From: Dechloromonas sp. A34
GTDB taxonomy: Bacteria > Pseudomonadota > Gammaproteobacteria > Burkholderiales > Rhodocyclaceae
Assembly: GCF_026261605.1 (NCBI RefSeq)
Contig: NZ_CP102486.1
Span: forward strand, 3,162,001-3,226,000
Length of the DNA stretch: 64,000 bases
Direction of reading: 5' to 3'
Below, in pieces: positions 1 through 9,290 of this stretch. The notes beneath the pieces were generated by a model that saw only the letters and a list, made by a program, of their open reading frames with translations, ran no database searches and was not told the origin of the DNA. Every line of letters begins with the position of its first letter. Position 1 is the first letter of the stretch. The position numbers were made by a program, and so were the translations under genes.

Positions 1-419
1 GCCGAAATCGTGATCGGCCCGAGCACCTTGGCCCCGGCCCCGATCACCACACCGTCTTCCAGCGTCGGGTGACGCTTGCCCTTGTTCCACGAGGTGCCGC
101 CTAGCGTGACCCCGTGGTAGATCGTCACGTCATCCTTGATTTCGGCCGTTTCGCCGATCACCACGCCCATGCCGTGGTCGATGAAGAAACGGCGACCAAT
201 GGTGGCACCCGGGTGAATTTCGATACCGGTAAAGAAGCGGGCAAAGTGCGCCGTGAAGCGGGCCAGCCAGCGCAAGCGATGGCCCCACAGCCAATGGGCC
301 AACCGGTGCATGATCAGGGCGTGGATACCCGGGTAGCAGGTCAGCACCTCCCAAAACGAGCGCGCTGCCGGGTCGCGGTCGAAAACCGCACGGATATCCT
401 CTCGCAGATACCGGAACAT
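1..419 (-). CDS. cysE: Serine O-acetyltransferase CysE, 5' part (cut by window edge)
   Basis: Makes O-acetylserine from serine and acetyl-CoA, the first step of cysteine synthesis, in the cytoplasm. The visible 139 residues begin [20 protein letters not shown] and run into the left-handed beta-helix acyltransferase repeats: the stretch with [15 protein letters not shown], then [18 protein letters not shown] and a following [12 protein letters not shown]. The [10 protein letters not shown] segment carries the catalytic His typical of the family. The ATG is preceded by a purine-rich GAGGGGAT ribosome site. The C-terminal end lies beyond the left edge. It is transcribed away from the lipoprotein gene at 561. 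The short spacing between the N-terminus and the hexapeptide domain fits the compact CysE/EpsC-type enzyme common outside enterics; that subtype is an inference. Confidence 0.93.
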   Translation of the reverse strand, partial: MFRYLREDIRAVFDRDPAARSFWEVLTCYPGIHALIMHRLAHWLWGHRLRWLARFTAHFARFFTGIEIHPGATIGRRFFIDHGMGVVIGETAEIKDDVTIYHGVTLGGTSWNKGKRHPTLEDGVVIGAGAKVLGPITIS

Positions 420-450
420 GAAGCCAGATCCCCTCTTATAACGAAGCGGA

Positions 451-479
451 ATTTTAAAATACTCGACTGAAATTGTCAG
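451..479 (-). promoter_or_regulatory. Sigma-70 type promoter for cysE
   Basis: On the minus strand CTGACA (474-479) is followed after exactly 17 bases by TAAAAT (451-456), about 30 bases before the cysE start codon. Both hexamers match the sigma-70 consensus at five of six positions. Assigned by pattern only. Confidence 0.55.
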
Positions 480-560
480 CTATTTTCCCTGGCAGTGAGC
501 AATTCCATCTGTCTTATAATTGCGCACCGTTTCGTCAGCCCATTTTTAAAGCTCTTTTCC

Positions 561-2321
561 ATGCCCAATCGCCTTCTTCTGCTCGTTTCCGCGCTTTTTC
601 TCTCGGCCTGCGCCACCCCCCCTCCGGTCGCCGAGAGCAATGCCCGTGGCGATTACCGGCACACCCAGAATTACCTCTCGTGGCTGGTCGAGCGCGAGAT
701 GTCGGATGCCGATATCACCGGCATCAGCATTGCATTGGTCGATGACCAGCAGGTGATCTGGCAGAAGGGCTTCGGTCATGCCGACCTCGAAAACGGCATC
801 CTGGCGACACCGGAAACCGTCTATCGCGCCGGTTCGATCGCCAAGGTCTTTACCGCTGCCGCGGCCATGCAACTGGCCGAACAGGGCAAGATCAACATCG
901 ACCAGCCGCTGGCCGCCGCCCTCCCCGAGTTCTCGATCAAGACCCGTTTCCCGAATGCCGGGCCGGTCACGCCGCGCAACGTGATGACGCACCACTCCGG
1001 GCTGCCCTCCAATTTCTTTCGCGGCCTGTTCGTGCGCGACCCCGGCCGCTTCGACAGCGTGGTCGAAGGGTTGCGCGACGAACACCTGAGCTTCCCGCCC
1101 AATTACGTCTTTTCCTATTCCAATCTCGGCATGGCCTTGCTCGGCGCGACAGTGCAGAAGGTCAGCGGCGAACCGTTCGAAGCCTACATGGCCCAGCATT
1201 TCTTCAAGCCGCTGGGGATGACGCAGAGCAGCTTCGCCTCGAAGGCCGTAGCCAAGGCTTACGACGGCAACAAGGAAATCGAGGTTTTCTCGCTGCGCGA
1301 CATGCCAGCAGCCAACCTGCTTAGCAACGTGGTCGATCTCAGCCAGTTCCTGAAAATGCAGTTTGCCGACGGCCAATACGGCCAGCAGCGGATTCTTGCG
1401 CCGGCCACGGTGCGCGAGATGGTTCGCGTCCAGAACCGGGATTTCCCGCTGACCTTCCAGCAATATGTCGGCCTCGGCTGGATGTTGAGCGGCATCGAAG
1501 TGCCCGGTGGCGGCCCGGTGGCCAGCCACGGCGGCTCGCTGCCCGACTCGCACAGCATGATGGCGATCCTGCCCGAGCACAAACTGGGTGTCGTCGTGCT
1601 TTCCAACTCCGCCACCTCGGCCGTCGCCGTTTCCAAAATTGCTGCCGAAGCCCTGAAACTGATGCTCGAAGCCAAGACCGGCATCCGCCAGCCGCCGGCA
1701 GCGGTAGTCCGCTCGCCGGAGCGCGCCCCGAACCAGGAGGAGTTGCGTCTGTTCAACGGCCATTTCGACACCCTGGTCGGACTGGCCAAGGTATCCACGG
1801 CATCGGGCAAGATCGACGCCGATGCTGTTGGCCACCATTTCCAGCTGGTGCCGCACGAAGACGGACTGCTGACCCTGAAATACAAGATTTTCGGCATGGT
1901 GCCGGTCAATGTCGGCGCCTTCGAGGACATCCGCCTCTCCGCCGTCACGATCGACGGACGGCAGATCATCGTCGGCCGCATCGGCGGCGAATCGCTGCTG
2001 TTCGGCGAAAAGCTGAAGCCGACCGCTATCCCGGACAATTTCATGCAATTGCTCGGCAGGTACGAAATCATCGACAAGATCGACGGCCCGGCGCCCAATC
2101 ACATCATCATGAAAGAAGACGATGGCCTGCTGGTTGGCGAAATGCGCTTCCCGGAAAAGCCGGAACTCTTGCTGCGCATCGGCTTTCAGCCGATTTCCGA
2201 CCACGAGGCGGTCACCGCCGGCCTGGGCAGCGGGCGCGGCGACACGCTGCGCCTGATCTACGAAGACAACGAAGAGCGGCTGGGCTTTTCCGGCTTCCAG
2301 CTCCGTAAGAAACTGAACTGA
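561..2321 (+). CDS. Beta-lactamase-fold serine hydrolase, lipoprotein
   Basis: A 586-residue predicted lipoprotein of the class C beta-lactamase/esterase superfamily (PF00144). The frame opens 22 codons upstream at 495, but the ATG at 561 gives a clean signal peptide with lipobox LSAC (MPNRLLLLVSALFLSAC), so that start is preferred. A TATAAT hexamer lies at 515-520. Catalytic motifs are visible: SIAK (the SxxK nucleophile/base motif), YSN (YxN), and HGG in SHGGSLPDS in place of the beta-lactamase KTG. About 200 residues follow the catalytic domain, as in LACTB/Pab87-type peptidases and esterases rather than true AmpC enzymes. The acyl carrier protein gene starts three bases after the stop, so the two are almost certainly co-transcribed. 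The substrate cannot be deduced. Confidence 0.85.
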   Translation: MPNRLLLLVSALFLSACATPPPVAESNARGDYRHTQNYLSWLVEREMSDADITGISIALVDDQQVIWQKGFGHADLENGILATPETVYRAGSIAKVFTAAAAMQLAEQGKINIDQPLAAALPEFSIKTRFPNAGPVTPRNVMTHHSGLPSNFFRGLFVRDPGRFDSVVEGLRDEHLSFPPNYVFSYSNLGMALLGATVQKVSGEPFEAYMAQHFFKPLGMTQSSFASKAVAKAYDGNKEIEVFSLRDMPAANLLSNVVDLSQFLKMQFADGQYGQQRILAPATVREMVRVQNRDFPLTFQQYVGLGWMLSGIEVPGGGPVASHGGSLPDSHSMMAILPEHKLGVVVLSNSATSAVAVSKIAAEALKLMLEAKTGIRQPPAAVVRSPERAPNQEELRLFNGHFDTLVGLAKVSTASGKIDADAVGHHFQLVPHEDGLLTLKYKIFGMVPVNVGAFEDIRLSAVTIDGRQIIVGRIGGESLLFGEKLKPTAIPDNFMQLLGRYEIIDKIDGPAPNHIIMKEDDGLLVGEMRFPEKPELLLRIGFQPISDHEAVTAGLGSGRGDTLRLIYEDNEERLGFSGFQLRKKLN

Positions 2322-2324
2322 ACC

Positions 2325-2585
2325 ATGGACACACTACACCAGGAACTCAAGGGCTTCATCATCGAGACGATGAACCTCGAAGACATCACACCGGCCGAGA
2401 TCGGCGACGACACGCTGCTTTTCGCCGAGGACGGCCTGGGGCTGGATTCGATCGATGCACTCGAACTGGTGCTTGCCCTGAAGAAGAAATACGGCATCGT
2501 GCTCGAGGCCAACGACGACAAGAGCCGCGAGCACCTGCGTTCGGTGGCGACGCTGGCGGCGCTGATCAGTGAAAGTCGCGGCTGA
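2325..2585 (+). CDS. Stand-alone acyl carrier protein
   Basis: An 86-residue acidic helical protein with the phosphopantetheine attachment motif GLDSIDALEL; the Ser of DSI is the carrier site. Length and acidity match free-standing ACPs. It has no fatty-acid synthesis neighbours (no fabD, fabG or fabF), so it is unlikely to be the housekeeping AcpP. It directly follows the serine hydrolase gene, suggesting that it presents an acyl group to a partner encoded elsewhere or in relation to that hydrolase. Its 3' end overlaps the end of convergent dnaE2 by 20 bases. The call as a carrier protein is firm; the pathway is unknown. Confidence 0.9.
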   Translation: MDTLHQELKGFIIETMNLEDITPAEIGDDTLLFAEDGLGLDSIDALELVLALKKKYGIVLEANDDKSREHLRSVATLAALISESRG

Positions 2586-5500
2586 CCGTTTCCAGCCGAC
2601 CCAGCCAGGCGGAAAGATCGACCAGCCGCTTGGCGACCAGGTGCACCACCTCGCCCTCCTTCTGCAATTGTCCGTAAACCCCGAGCAGCGCTGAACCGAG
2701 CAGTTCTCGGCGCTGCTGGTCGACCAGTTGCGGCTGGACGACGACATTGACCAGCCCGCTCTCATCCTCCAGCGTGACGAAGACGACGCCCGCCGCCGTG
2801 CCCGGCCGCTGGCGGCCGACGACGATACCGGCGGCGCGAACCAGCGCCCGGTCGCCGGCCTGAGCCAATTCGGCGGCCGGCAGGAAACGGCGCTCAGCGA
2901 GCGACTGGCGCAGCAGCGCCAGGGGATGCCGACGCAAGCTCAGGCCGAGGTGCCGGTAGTCGGCGACCAGATTTTCGCCTTCGCTCGGCACCGGCAGCGG
3001 CGCGGCCTTCTCGACTGCCGGCAAGCCGGCGAACAGATCGCCCTGCACCGCGGCCGGCGCCTTTTCAGCACTCGCCGCCCAGGCTGCCTGACGCCGATGT
3101 CCGGCCAGACTCTGCAAGGCGTCGGCCGCGGCCAGGCGATCGAGGTCGCTGCGTTGCAGGCCGGCGCGAGCCGCCAGGTCGGCCACACTGGCGAAGGGCT
3201 GGCGCTGCCGTTCAGCGGCAATCCGCTCGGCAACACTCTTAGAAAAACCGCCGATTTCGCGCAGGCCGAGGCGGACCGCACCGCGCTCGTCGATCCGGCA
3301 GTCCCCGTCGCTGGCCGTGACGTCCGGCGGCAGCACGGTGACGCCATGCCGGCGGGCATCCTGGATCAGCATCGACGGCGAGTAGAAGCCCATCGGCTGG
3401 CTGTTGAGCAGGCCGCACAGGAAAGCGGCCGGATGGTGGCGTTTGAGCCAGGCCGAGGCATAGACCAGCAGCGCGAAGCTGGCGGCGTGCGACTCGGGGA
3501 AGCCGTATTCGCCGAAGCCCTGGATCTGCAGCACGATGCGCTCGGCGAATTCGGCCGGCAGCCCCTTGGCCGCCATGCCGGCGCGCAGCTTGTCCTGATA
3601 GATTTGCAGATTGCCCTTGCGCTTCCAGGCCGCCATCGCCCGGCGCAGCTCGTCGGCTTCGCCGGGCGTGAAATTGGCGGCGACGATAGCCAGTTGCATG
3701 ACCTGCTCCTGGAAGATGGGCACGCCATAGGTTCGGTCGAGGACGGCATCAACCGCCTCCGAGATGCTTTCGATTTTCTCCCTGCCCTGCCGCCGCTTCA
3801 GGTAAGGATGCACCATGTCGCCCTGGATCGGCCCCGGCCGGACCAGCGCCACCTCGACCACCAGATCGTAGTAGTTCCGCGGCCGCAGGCGCGGCAACAT
3901 CGCCATCTGGGCCCGCGACTCGACCTGGAAGACGCCCATGCTGTCGGCGTGGCAGAGCATCTCGTAGGTCGCCGGGTCTTCTGGCGGAATGTCCTGCAGC
4001 CGGAGGGCCTGCCCACGCTGCTCGCCGACGATGGCCAGCATGCGGCGGATCGCCGAGAGCATGCCGAGCGCCAGGATATCGACCTTCATCAGCCCGACCG
4101 CATCGAGATCGTCCTTGTCCCACTGGATCACCGTGCGCTCCGCCATCGCCGTGTTTTCGACCGGCACCAGTCGGGCCAGCGGCCCGCGCGACATCACGAA
4201 GCCGCCGACATGCTGGGTCAGGTGGCGCGGAAAGCCGCGCAGCGCCTCGGCGATCCACAGCCATTTCTCGACGCGCGGCGACTGCGGATCGAGCCCCTGT
4301 TCGGCGAAGCGTTGCGGCAACTGCTCCCGCTTGTCCCACCAGGCCAGCGACGCGGTCAGGGCATCGATCTGGGCGATGCCGAAGCCCATCGCCCGGCCGG
4401 CGTCGCGCAGGGCGCCCTTGGTCCGGTAGGTGATCAGCGCAGCGGCCAGCGCCGTCCGTTCGCGGCCGTATTTTTCATAAATGTAGGCGATGACCTCGTT
4501 GCGCCGCTCGTGCTCGAAATCGACATCGATATCCGGCGGCTCGCCGCGTTCTTTCGAGATGAAACGCTCGAACAGCAGCTCGGAGCGCGCCGGATCGACC
4601 TCGGTGACGCCAAGCGCGAAGCACACCGTCGAATTGGCCGCCGAGCCGCGCCCCTGGCAGAGGATATTGGCCCCCCGGGCGAAACAGACGATGTCGTAGA
4701 CGGTCAGGAAATAGGCCTCGTACTGCAACTCGGCGATCAGCGCCAGTTCGTACTCGATCCGTTGGCGCACGGCCGGCGGCGTACCTCCCGGATAACGCCG
4801 CTTGAGGCCGCACTCGGTCTCATGGCGCAGCCAGGAGGCCGGCGTTTCCCCGGTCGGCACGATTTCCTCGGGGTATTCGTAGCGCAGTTCGTCCAGCGAA
4901 AAGCGGCATTCCTCGGCAATACGCAGGGTTTCGGCCAGCAATTCCGGCGGATACAGGCGGGCCAGGCGCAGGCGCGCGCGCAGGTGGCGTTCTGCATTGG
5001 GAAACAGCGCGTAGCCGGCAGCGAAGACCGTCGTTTTCAGGCGCAGCGCGGTTAGGACATCCTGCACCGGGCGGCGCGCCCGAAGATGCATATGGACATC
5101 GCCGGCGGCGACCAGCGGCAGGCCGCAGGCCTCGCCCAGCGCCTGCAGGCCGGCCAGTTTCGCCGCATCGTCCGGCCCGGCGTGCAGTTCGACGGCAATC
5201 CAGACCCGGCCGGGAAAGCGTTCGGCCAGCCAGCGCCCGTCGGCCACCGACAGCGATTCGCCGGGCACCCAGAGCACCCGGCAATCGGGCACGGCGCCGC
5301 TTGGCGAAACGACATTCAGGTCGTGGCGCTGCAGGGTGTAGGCGCCCTTCTCCGCCCGCCGCCGGGCCAGCGTGATCAGCGCCGAGAGGTTGCCGTAGCC
5401 TTCGCGATTGGCCGCCAGGAAGACCAGTTTCAAGCCATCGACCGTCGTCATCTCGCTGCCGACAAGCAGTTTCAGACCAACCCGTTTGGCTGCCTGGTGG

Positions 5501-5661
5501 GCCCGCACGACACCGGCCAGCGAGCATTCGTCGGTCAGCGCCAGCGCTTGATAGCACTGCTTCGCCGCCTGTTCGACCAGTTCGTCGGGATGCGAGGCGC
5601 CGCGCAGAAAGCTGAAGTTGGAGAGGCAGTGCAGCTCGGCGTAGTCAGGCAAAGAGGCCAT
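2566..5661 (-). CDS. dnaE2: Error-prone DNA polymerase III alpha subunit DnaE2 (ImuC)
   Basis: A 1031-residue C-family polymerase for SOS-induced translesion synthesis, acting with ImuA and ImuB. The N-terminal PHP domain starts at YAELHCLSNFSFLRGAS. The polymerase palm carries PDIDVDFEHERR, which holds the catalytic aspartates; a C-terminal helix-hairpin-helix and OB-fold region follows (for example GLVNVVVQP). It lacks the extended C-terminus of replicative DnaE, as usual for DnaE2. Its ATG lies inside the end of imuB (17-base overlap), indicating translational coupling in the lexA-imuA-imuB-dnaE2 operon. SOS control through the LexA box before lexA is expected. Confidence 0.96.
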   Translation of the reverse strand: MASLPDYAELHCLSNFSFLRGASHPDELVEQAAKQCYQALALTDECSLAGVVRAHQAAKRVGLKLLVGSEMTTVDGLKLVFLAANREGYGNLSALITLARRRAEKGAYTLQRHDLNVVSPSGAVPDCRVLWVPGESLSVADGRWLAERFPGRVWIAVELHAGPDDAAKLAGLQALGEACGLPLVAAGDVHMHLRARRPVQDVLTALRLKTTVFAAGYALFPNAERHLRARLRLARLYPPELLAETLRIAEECRFSLDELRYEYPEEIVPTGETPASWLRHETECGLKRRYPGGTPPAVRQRIEYELALIAELQYEAYFLTVYDIVCFARGANILCQGRGSAANSTVCFALGVTEVDPARSELLFERFISKERGEPPDIDVDFEHERRNEVIAYIYEKYGRERTALAAALITYRTKGALRDAGRAMGFGIAQIDALTASLAWWDKREQLPQRFAEQGLDPQSPRVEKWLWIAEALRGFPRHLTQHVGGFVMSRGPLARLVPVENTAMAERTVIQWDKDDLDAVGLMKVDILALGMLSAIRRMLAIVGEQRGQALRLQDIPPEDPATYEMLCHADSMGVFQVESRAQMAMLPRLRPRNYYDLVVEVALVRPGPIQGDMVHPYLKRRQGREKIESISEAVDAVLDRTYGVPIFQEQVMQLAIVAANFTPGEADELRRAMAAWKRKGNLQIYQDKLRAGMAAKGLPAEFAERIVLQIQGFGEYGFPESHAASFALLVYASAWLKRHHPAAFLCGLLNSQPMGFYSPSMLIQDARRHGVTVLPPDVTASDGDCRIDERGAVRLGLREIGGFSKSVAERIAAERQRQPFASVADLAARAGLQRSDLDRLAAADALQSLAGHRRQAAWAASAEKAPAAVQGDLFAGLPAVEKAAPLPVPSEGENLVADYRHLGLSLRRHPLALLRQSLAERRFLPAAELAQAGDRALVRAAGIVVGRQRPGTAAGVVFVTLEDESGLVNVVVQPQLVDQQRRELLGSALLGVYGQLQKEGEVVHLVAKRLVDLSAWLGRLETVSRDFH

Positions 5662-7108
5662 GCAGGTACCAGCCGTTGGCGTCGCGGAAAATCCAGGCCC
5701 ACTGCCCGCGCGGATTGCGGGCGACGAAATAGTCGCGCCGCAGGTCGCCCGCCGCGTCGGCCTCGCCTTCGTCCCACCAGCCGCTCTCCAGGCGCTCGGC
5801 GCGGGTCAGCAATTGCAGCGGGCCATGCCAGCGCGGGCCGCCCGCCTGCTCGGCCAATGCTTCCGGCACCGGCAACAACCACAGCGGACGGGCCGCGGCG
5901 ATGGCAGGAAGCGTTCCGGCGGAGGCCGGCACGGCCAGCGGATCGGCCAGGCGGGTGGCGCATTCCGGGCGATAATCGGCCTGCACGCCAATGACCTGGA
6001 CCGCCGCTTCGCCCAGCCGGGCGCGCAGCCGCTCCAGGCAGGCCGCCGTGCCCTCGCCGGCCGGCGCCGTCTCGAACAGCGAGGCGCTGTCACCGTGCCA
6101 CTCGACGATCTCGTCGGCTTTCAGACCGAGCACCTCGACCGGTGCCGCCAGTTGCAGACGCGACAGGTGCTCGCGCAACAAGCGCATGAAACGCCTTTCG
6201 TCAGCGCAAGGCTCGCTCAGGCGCAGCGACAATTCGCTACCAGTGCCGTCGTCGTGCGTCAGTTGCAGGGTGTAGGCGCGGGCCAGCTTTTGCCGGGCAT
6301 GCAGCCATCCGGCCAGGGCCGAGAACAAGCGCTGGCCGGCAAAGGCCAGCCCTTCCGCATGCTCGACGCGCGACGGCAACTCAAGCTTCTCGGCAAACCG
6401 TTCGGGAAAGACAAAGCTGACCTGGGGATCGGGGCATTCCCCGCGCGCGCGCAGCAGATCGTCGACCGGCCCGTTGCCGAGCCGACGCCGCAATCCGGCC
6501 GCCGGCAACTGCGCCAGGTCGCCGAGACATTGCATACCGAAGGAGTCGAGACGCGCCAGGATCTCCGGCGGCCAACCGGCAATGCGGCACGGCAGGACAG
6601 CCAGCGCCGTCTGCAGATCGGCGAGCGAGGTCAGCATTGCCGCAGCCCCGGCCTGCGCCAGCCAGCGCGCCCCGAGCGGCGTCGGCGCCACGGCCCAGCG
6701 CACGGAATAGGCCTGCTCGGCACAGCCGGCCAATACGGCATCGACAATCGCCTGCCCGCCGCCGAACAGGCGCAGACAGCCGCCGATTTCGAGCAGCAGC
6801 ACATCCGGCGGCTGCCGGCTGAGCGTCGGCGTGAAGCGGCCGGCCCATGAGGCCAGTGCCGTCAACGCCCGCTCCTCGCGCCCGGCATCACGCTCGAAGA
6901 CGCTCAAACCGGGTTGCAGGCCGAGAGCCGTCGACAGCTTCTGGCCGGGCAATACGCCGGCCCTGGCCGCTGCCGCGTCGCAGGCGAGGACCCGCCCGCG
7001 AACGACGATGGCGCTAGTGCCAGCCTTTGAATTCGTGGTACTAGGCGAGTGCCGCAGGGGCAGCGCTTCGAGCGACAGCAGGGGAAAATGCAGGGCCAGC
7101 CACAACAC
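5645..7108 (-). CDS. imuB: ImuB, Y-family-like mutagenesis protein
   Basis: A 487-residue DinB/UmuC-related protein. In characterised systems ImuB is a catalytically inactive Y-family homologue that links DnaE2 and ImuA to the sliding clamp. The start is GTG (protein begins with [17 protein letters not shown]). The palm segment LLLEIGGCLRLFGG lacks the usual acidic triad of active Y-family polymerases, in line with the adaptor role. The extended C-terminal region ends in GWYLHGLFA. The gene overlaps imuA upstream and dnaE2 downstream, typical of the cassette. Confidence 0.93.
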   Translation of the reverse strand: MLWLALHFPLLSLEALPLRHSPSTTNSKAGTSAIVVRGRVLACDAAAARAGVLPGQKLSTALGLQPGLSVFERDAGREERALTALASWAGRFTPTLSRQPPDVLLLEIGGCLRLFGGGQAIVDAVLAGCAEQAYSVRWAVAPTPLGARWLAQAGAAAMLTSLADLQTALAVLPCRIAGWPPEILARLDSFGMQCLGDLAQLPAAGLRRRLGNGPVDDLLRARGECPDPQVSFVFPERFAEKLELPSRVEHAEGLAFAGQRLFSALAGWLHARQKLARAYTLQLTHDDGTGSELSLRLSEPCADERRFMRLLREHLSRLQLAAPVEVLGLKADEIVEWHGDSASLFETAPAGEGTAACLERLRARLGEAAVQVIGVQADYRPECATRLADPLAVPASAGTLPAIAAARPLWLLPVPEALAEQAGGPRWHGPLQLLTRAERLESGWWDEGEADAAGDLRRDYFVARNPRGQWAWIFRDANGWYLHGLFA

Positions 7109-7754
7109 GTTGATTTCTCCCGGGACGGGGGATCGACAAGACCAGCGGCCGCGAGGCCGGACGACCGCGCCGCTTCAGGATGCGCACCGCCAGGCCATGC
7201 TCGGCAACGCTCAACACCAGGCGCAAGGGTGCCGGCGACGGTAGGCCGGCGACCGCAGTCGAACGCCACAGGCCGGCAAAAACCGGGCGCCCCTCGACCG
7301 CCACCTGCAACCGGCGCAAGGTCCGGGCATCGATGCCGTTGTCCGGCCAGGCGAGCACACCGGCAAAACCACCGCTGGCCAACAGTTGCTCCAGGCACCA
7401 GCCCAGTTGCCGGCCGGCTTGGACGACGACCAGGCGCTCCGGCATCAGGCCCGCGGCCGCCCAGGCCGGCGCATGCGGCCGCCAGGGCGGCGCGACCAGC
7501 GCCAGCCAGCCGCCTGCGGCCGACAACCGGGCCAATGCAGGTAACAGCAGGCCCATTTCGCCAAGGCCGCTGCGGTCGACCAGGATTTCGGTGAGATTGC
7601 CGCGCGGCCAGCCACCGCCCGGCAGTTCGGCGTCGAGTTCGGGATGGCCACTGGGAATGGCCGCGTCAGGCAGACTGGCCAGCGTATCGCCGCGCCAGAC
7701 ATCACCCCGGGCCAGCACTTCCGCCAGGGCGAGAGGCGACGGCATGGTGCTCAT
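7041..7754 (-). CDS. imuA: ImuA, RecA-like SOS mutagenesis factor
   Basis: A 237-residue RecA/SulA-like protein, the first member of the ImuA-ImuB-DnaE2 cassette. The RecA-like core begins around [20 protein letters not shown], followed by [19 protein letters not shown]. The Walker A-like loop is degenerate, as in other ImuA proteins. Its ATG overlaps the lexA stop by four bases (ATGA-type coupling), and its frame continues 68 bases into imuB. That tail is unlike the conserved part and may be little constrained. Confidence 0.9.
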   Translation of the reverse strand: MSTMPSPLALAEVLARGDVWRGDTLASLPDAAIPSGHPELDAELPGGGWPRGNLTEILVDRSGLGEMGLLLPALARLSAAGGWLALVAPPWRPHAPAWAAAGLMPERLVVVQAGRQLGWCLEQLLASGGFAGVLAWPDNGIDARTLRRLQVAVEGRPVFAGLWRSTAVAGLPSPAPLRLVLSVAEHGLAVRILKRRGRPASRPLVLSIPRPGRNQRVVAGPAFSPAVARSAAPAALA

Positions 7755-8356
7755 GACAAGGTGCTGATCGCCCCGCGAATCAGACCGACGGCAATCCCCT
7801 CGATGGCAAAATCGACTTCGGCAGGATTGACGATGATGGGTTCGAAATCCGGATTCTCGGCAATCAGTTCGACAAAGCCATCACGGCGCTGCAAACGTTT
7901 GACCGTAACTTCCTCATCGAGCCGGGCCACGACGATCTGCCCGTCGCGCGCCTGGTTGGTCTTGTGCACGGCCAACAGGTCGCCGTCGAAGATGCCGGCA
8001 TCGATCATCGACAGACCGCGCACCTTGAGCAGGTAATCGGCCCGCGGGCTGAACAGTTGGGCATCCAGGGCATAGCGCCCCTGCACGTTTTCGACGGCAA
8101 GGATCGGCGAACCGGCGGCAACCATGCCAATCAGCGGCAGGCCCAGCTGTTCAACCAGCCGAATACCCCTCGCCGAGCCAGGTTCGAGAACGATAGCCCC
8201 CTTCTTGGCCAGGGCTCGCAAGTGATCCTCTGCCGCGTTGGGCGAGGCAAAACCGAAGGCGCTGGAAATCTCCATCCGCGTCGGCGGCGCACCGAGCACC
8301 TCGAGCGTGCTCCTGATGAAGTCGAGAATTTCCTGCTGACGTGGCGTAAGTTTCAT
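7751..8356 (-). CDS. lexA: LexA repressor
   Basis: A 201-residue SOS repressor. The N-terminal winged helix-turn-helix ([16 protein letters not shown]) has the recognition region around [20 protein letters not shown]. The autocleavage site is the Ala-Gly of VAAGSPI; the catalytic Ser is in GLSMIDAG and the Lys in EVTVKRLQ. It leads an operon with imuA, imuB and dnaE2, so it represses its own cassette through the box at 8382-8397. Bacteria with this cassette sometimes carry a second lexA elsewhere, which cannot be judged from this window. Confidence 0.96.
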   Translation of the reverse strand: MKLTPRQQEILDFIRSTLEVLGAPPTRMEISSAFGFASPNAAEDHLRALAKKGAIVLEPGSARGIRLVEQLGLPLIGMVAAGSPILAVENVQGRYALDAQLFSPRADYLLKVRGLSMIDAGIFDGDLLAVHKTNQARDGQIVVARLDEEVTVKRLQRRDGFVELIAENPDFEPIIVNPAEVDFAIEGIAVGLIRGAISTLS

Positions 8357-8381
8357 GGCCTGCTCCGCTAAAAACCGGTAA

Positions 8382-8397
8382 CTGTATTTTTATACAG
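8382..8397 (-). promoter_or_regulatory. LexA (SOS) box in front of lexA-imuAB-dnaE2
   Basis: A perfect CTGT-N8-ACAG palindrome (ctgtatttttatacag) lies 26 bases upstream of the lexA ATG and matches the gammaproteobacterial/betaproteobacterial LexA consensus. On the minus strand it overlaps a TATAAA that could be the -10 element, so bound LexA would block RNA polymerase. Confidence 0.88.
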
Positions 8398-8489
8398 CAA
8401 ACCGCAAATAGCAAGCAGAACCGCATGTGCCAGCAAACGCCAGAAAGCAAAAAGGCCAATCCGAAGATTGACCTTTCTACTGTTCTTAC

Positions 8490-8566
8490 TGGTGCGCCCG
8501 GAGCGATTCGAACGCCCGACCCCTTGGTTCGTAGCCAAGTACTCTATCCAGCTGAGCTACGGGCGC
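8490..8566 (-). tRNA. tRNA-Arg (anticodon ACG)
   Basis: A 77-nt cloverleaf with encoded CCA. The acceptor arm GCGCCCG pairs with CGGGCGC. The anticodon stem CTTGG/CCAAG encloses the loop CTACGAA, giving anticodon ACG (plus-strand cgt at 8530-8532), and the T arm has GTTCGAATC. It decodes CGU and, through inosine, CGC and CGA. Confidence 0.97.
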
Positions 8567-8729
8567 ACTGAAAGAGTGGCGCATTATACGGATAATTGGA
8601 GGAAAGGCTAGAGGTTTTGACGAATTATTCACCTACTGGTTTTCTCGAACGATCAACGTTCCCATCTCTGGTGAGACACAAGCAGGCGGCTGAATCGCCC
8701 CGGTTTCCGTGGAGGCCGGTTGGTTTAAG

Positions 8730-9290
<561 letters not shown>

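Noticed and set aside
2728..5055. A 775-codon open frame on the plus strand opposite dnaE2, and similar long antisense frames at 546-2204, 14699-17233, 17984-20620, 30597-32582 and 45177-47042
   Set aside because: They mirror well-supported genes in high-GC DNA, show low-complexity composition (Arg, Ala, Gly, His-rich) and no family motifs.
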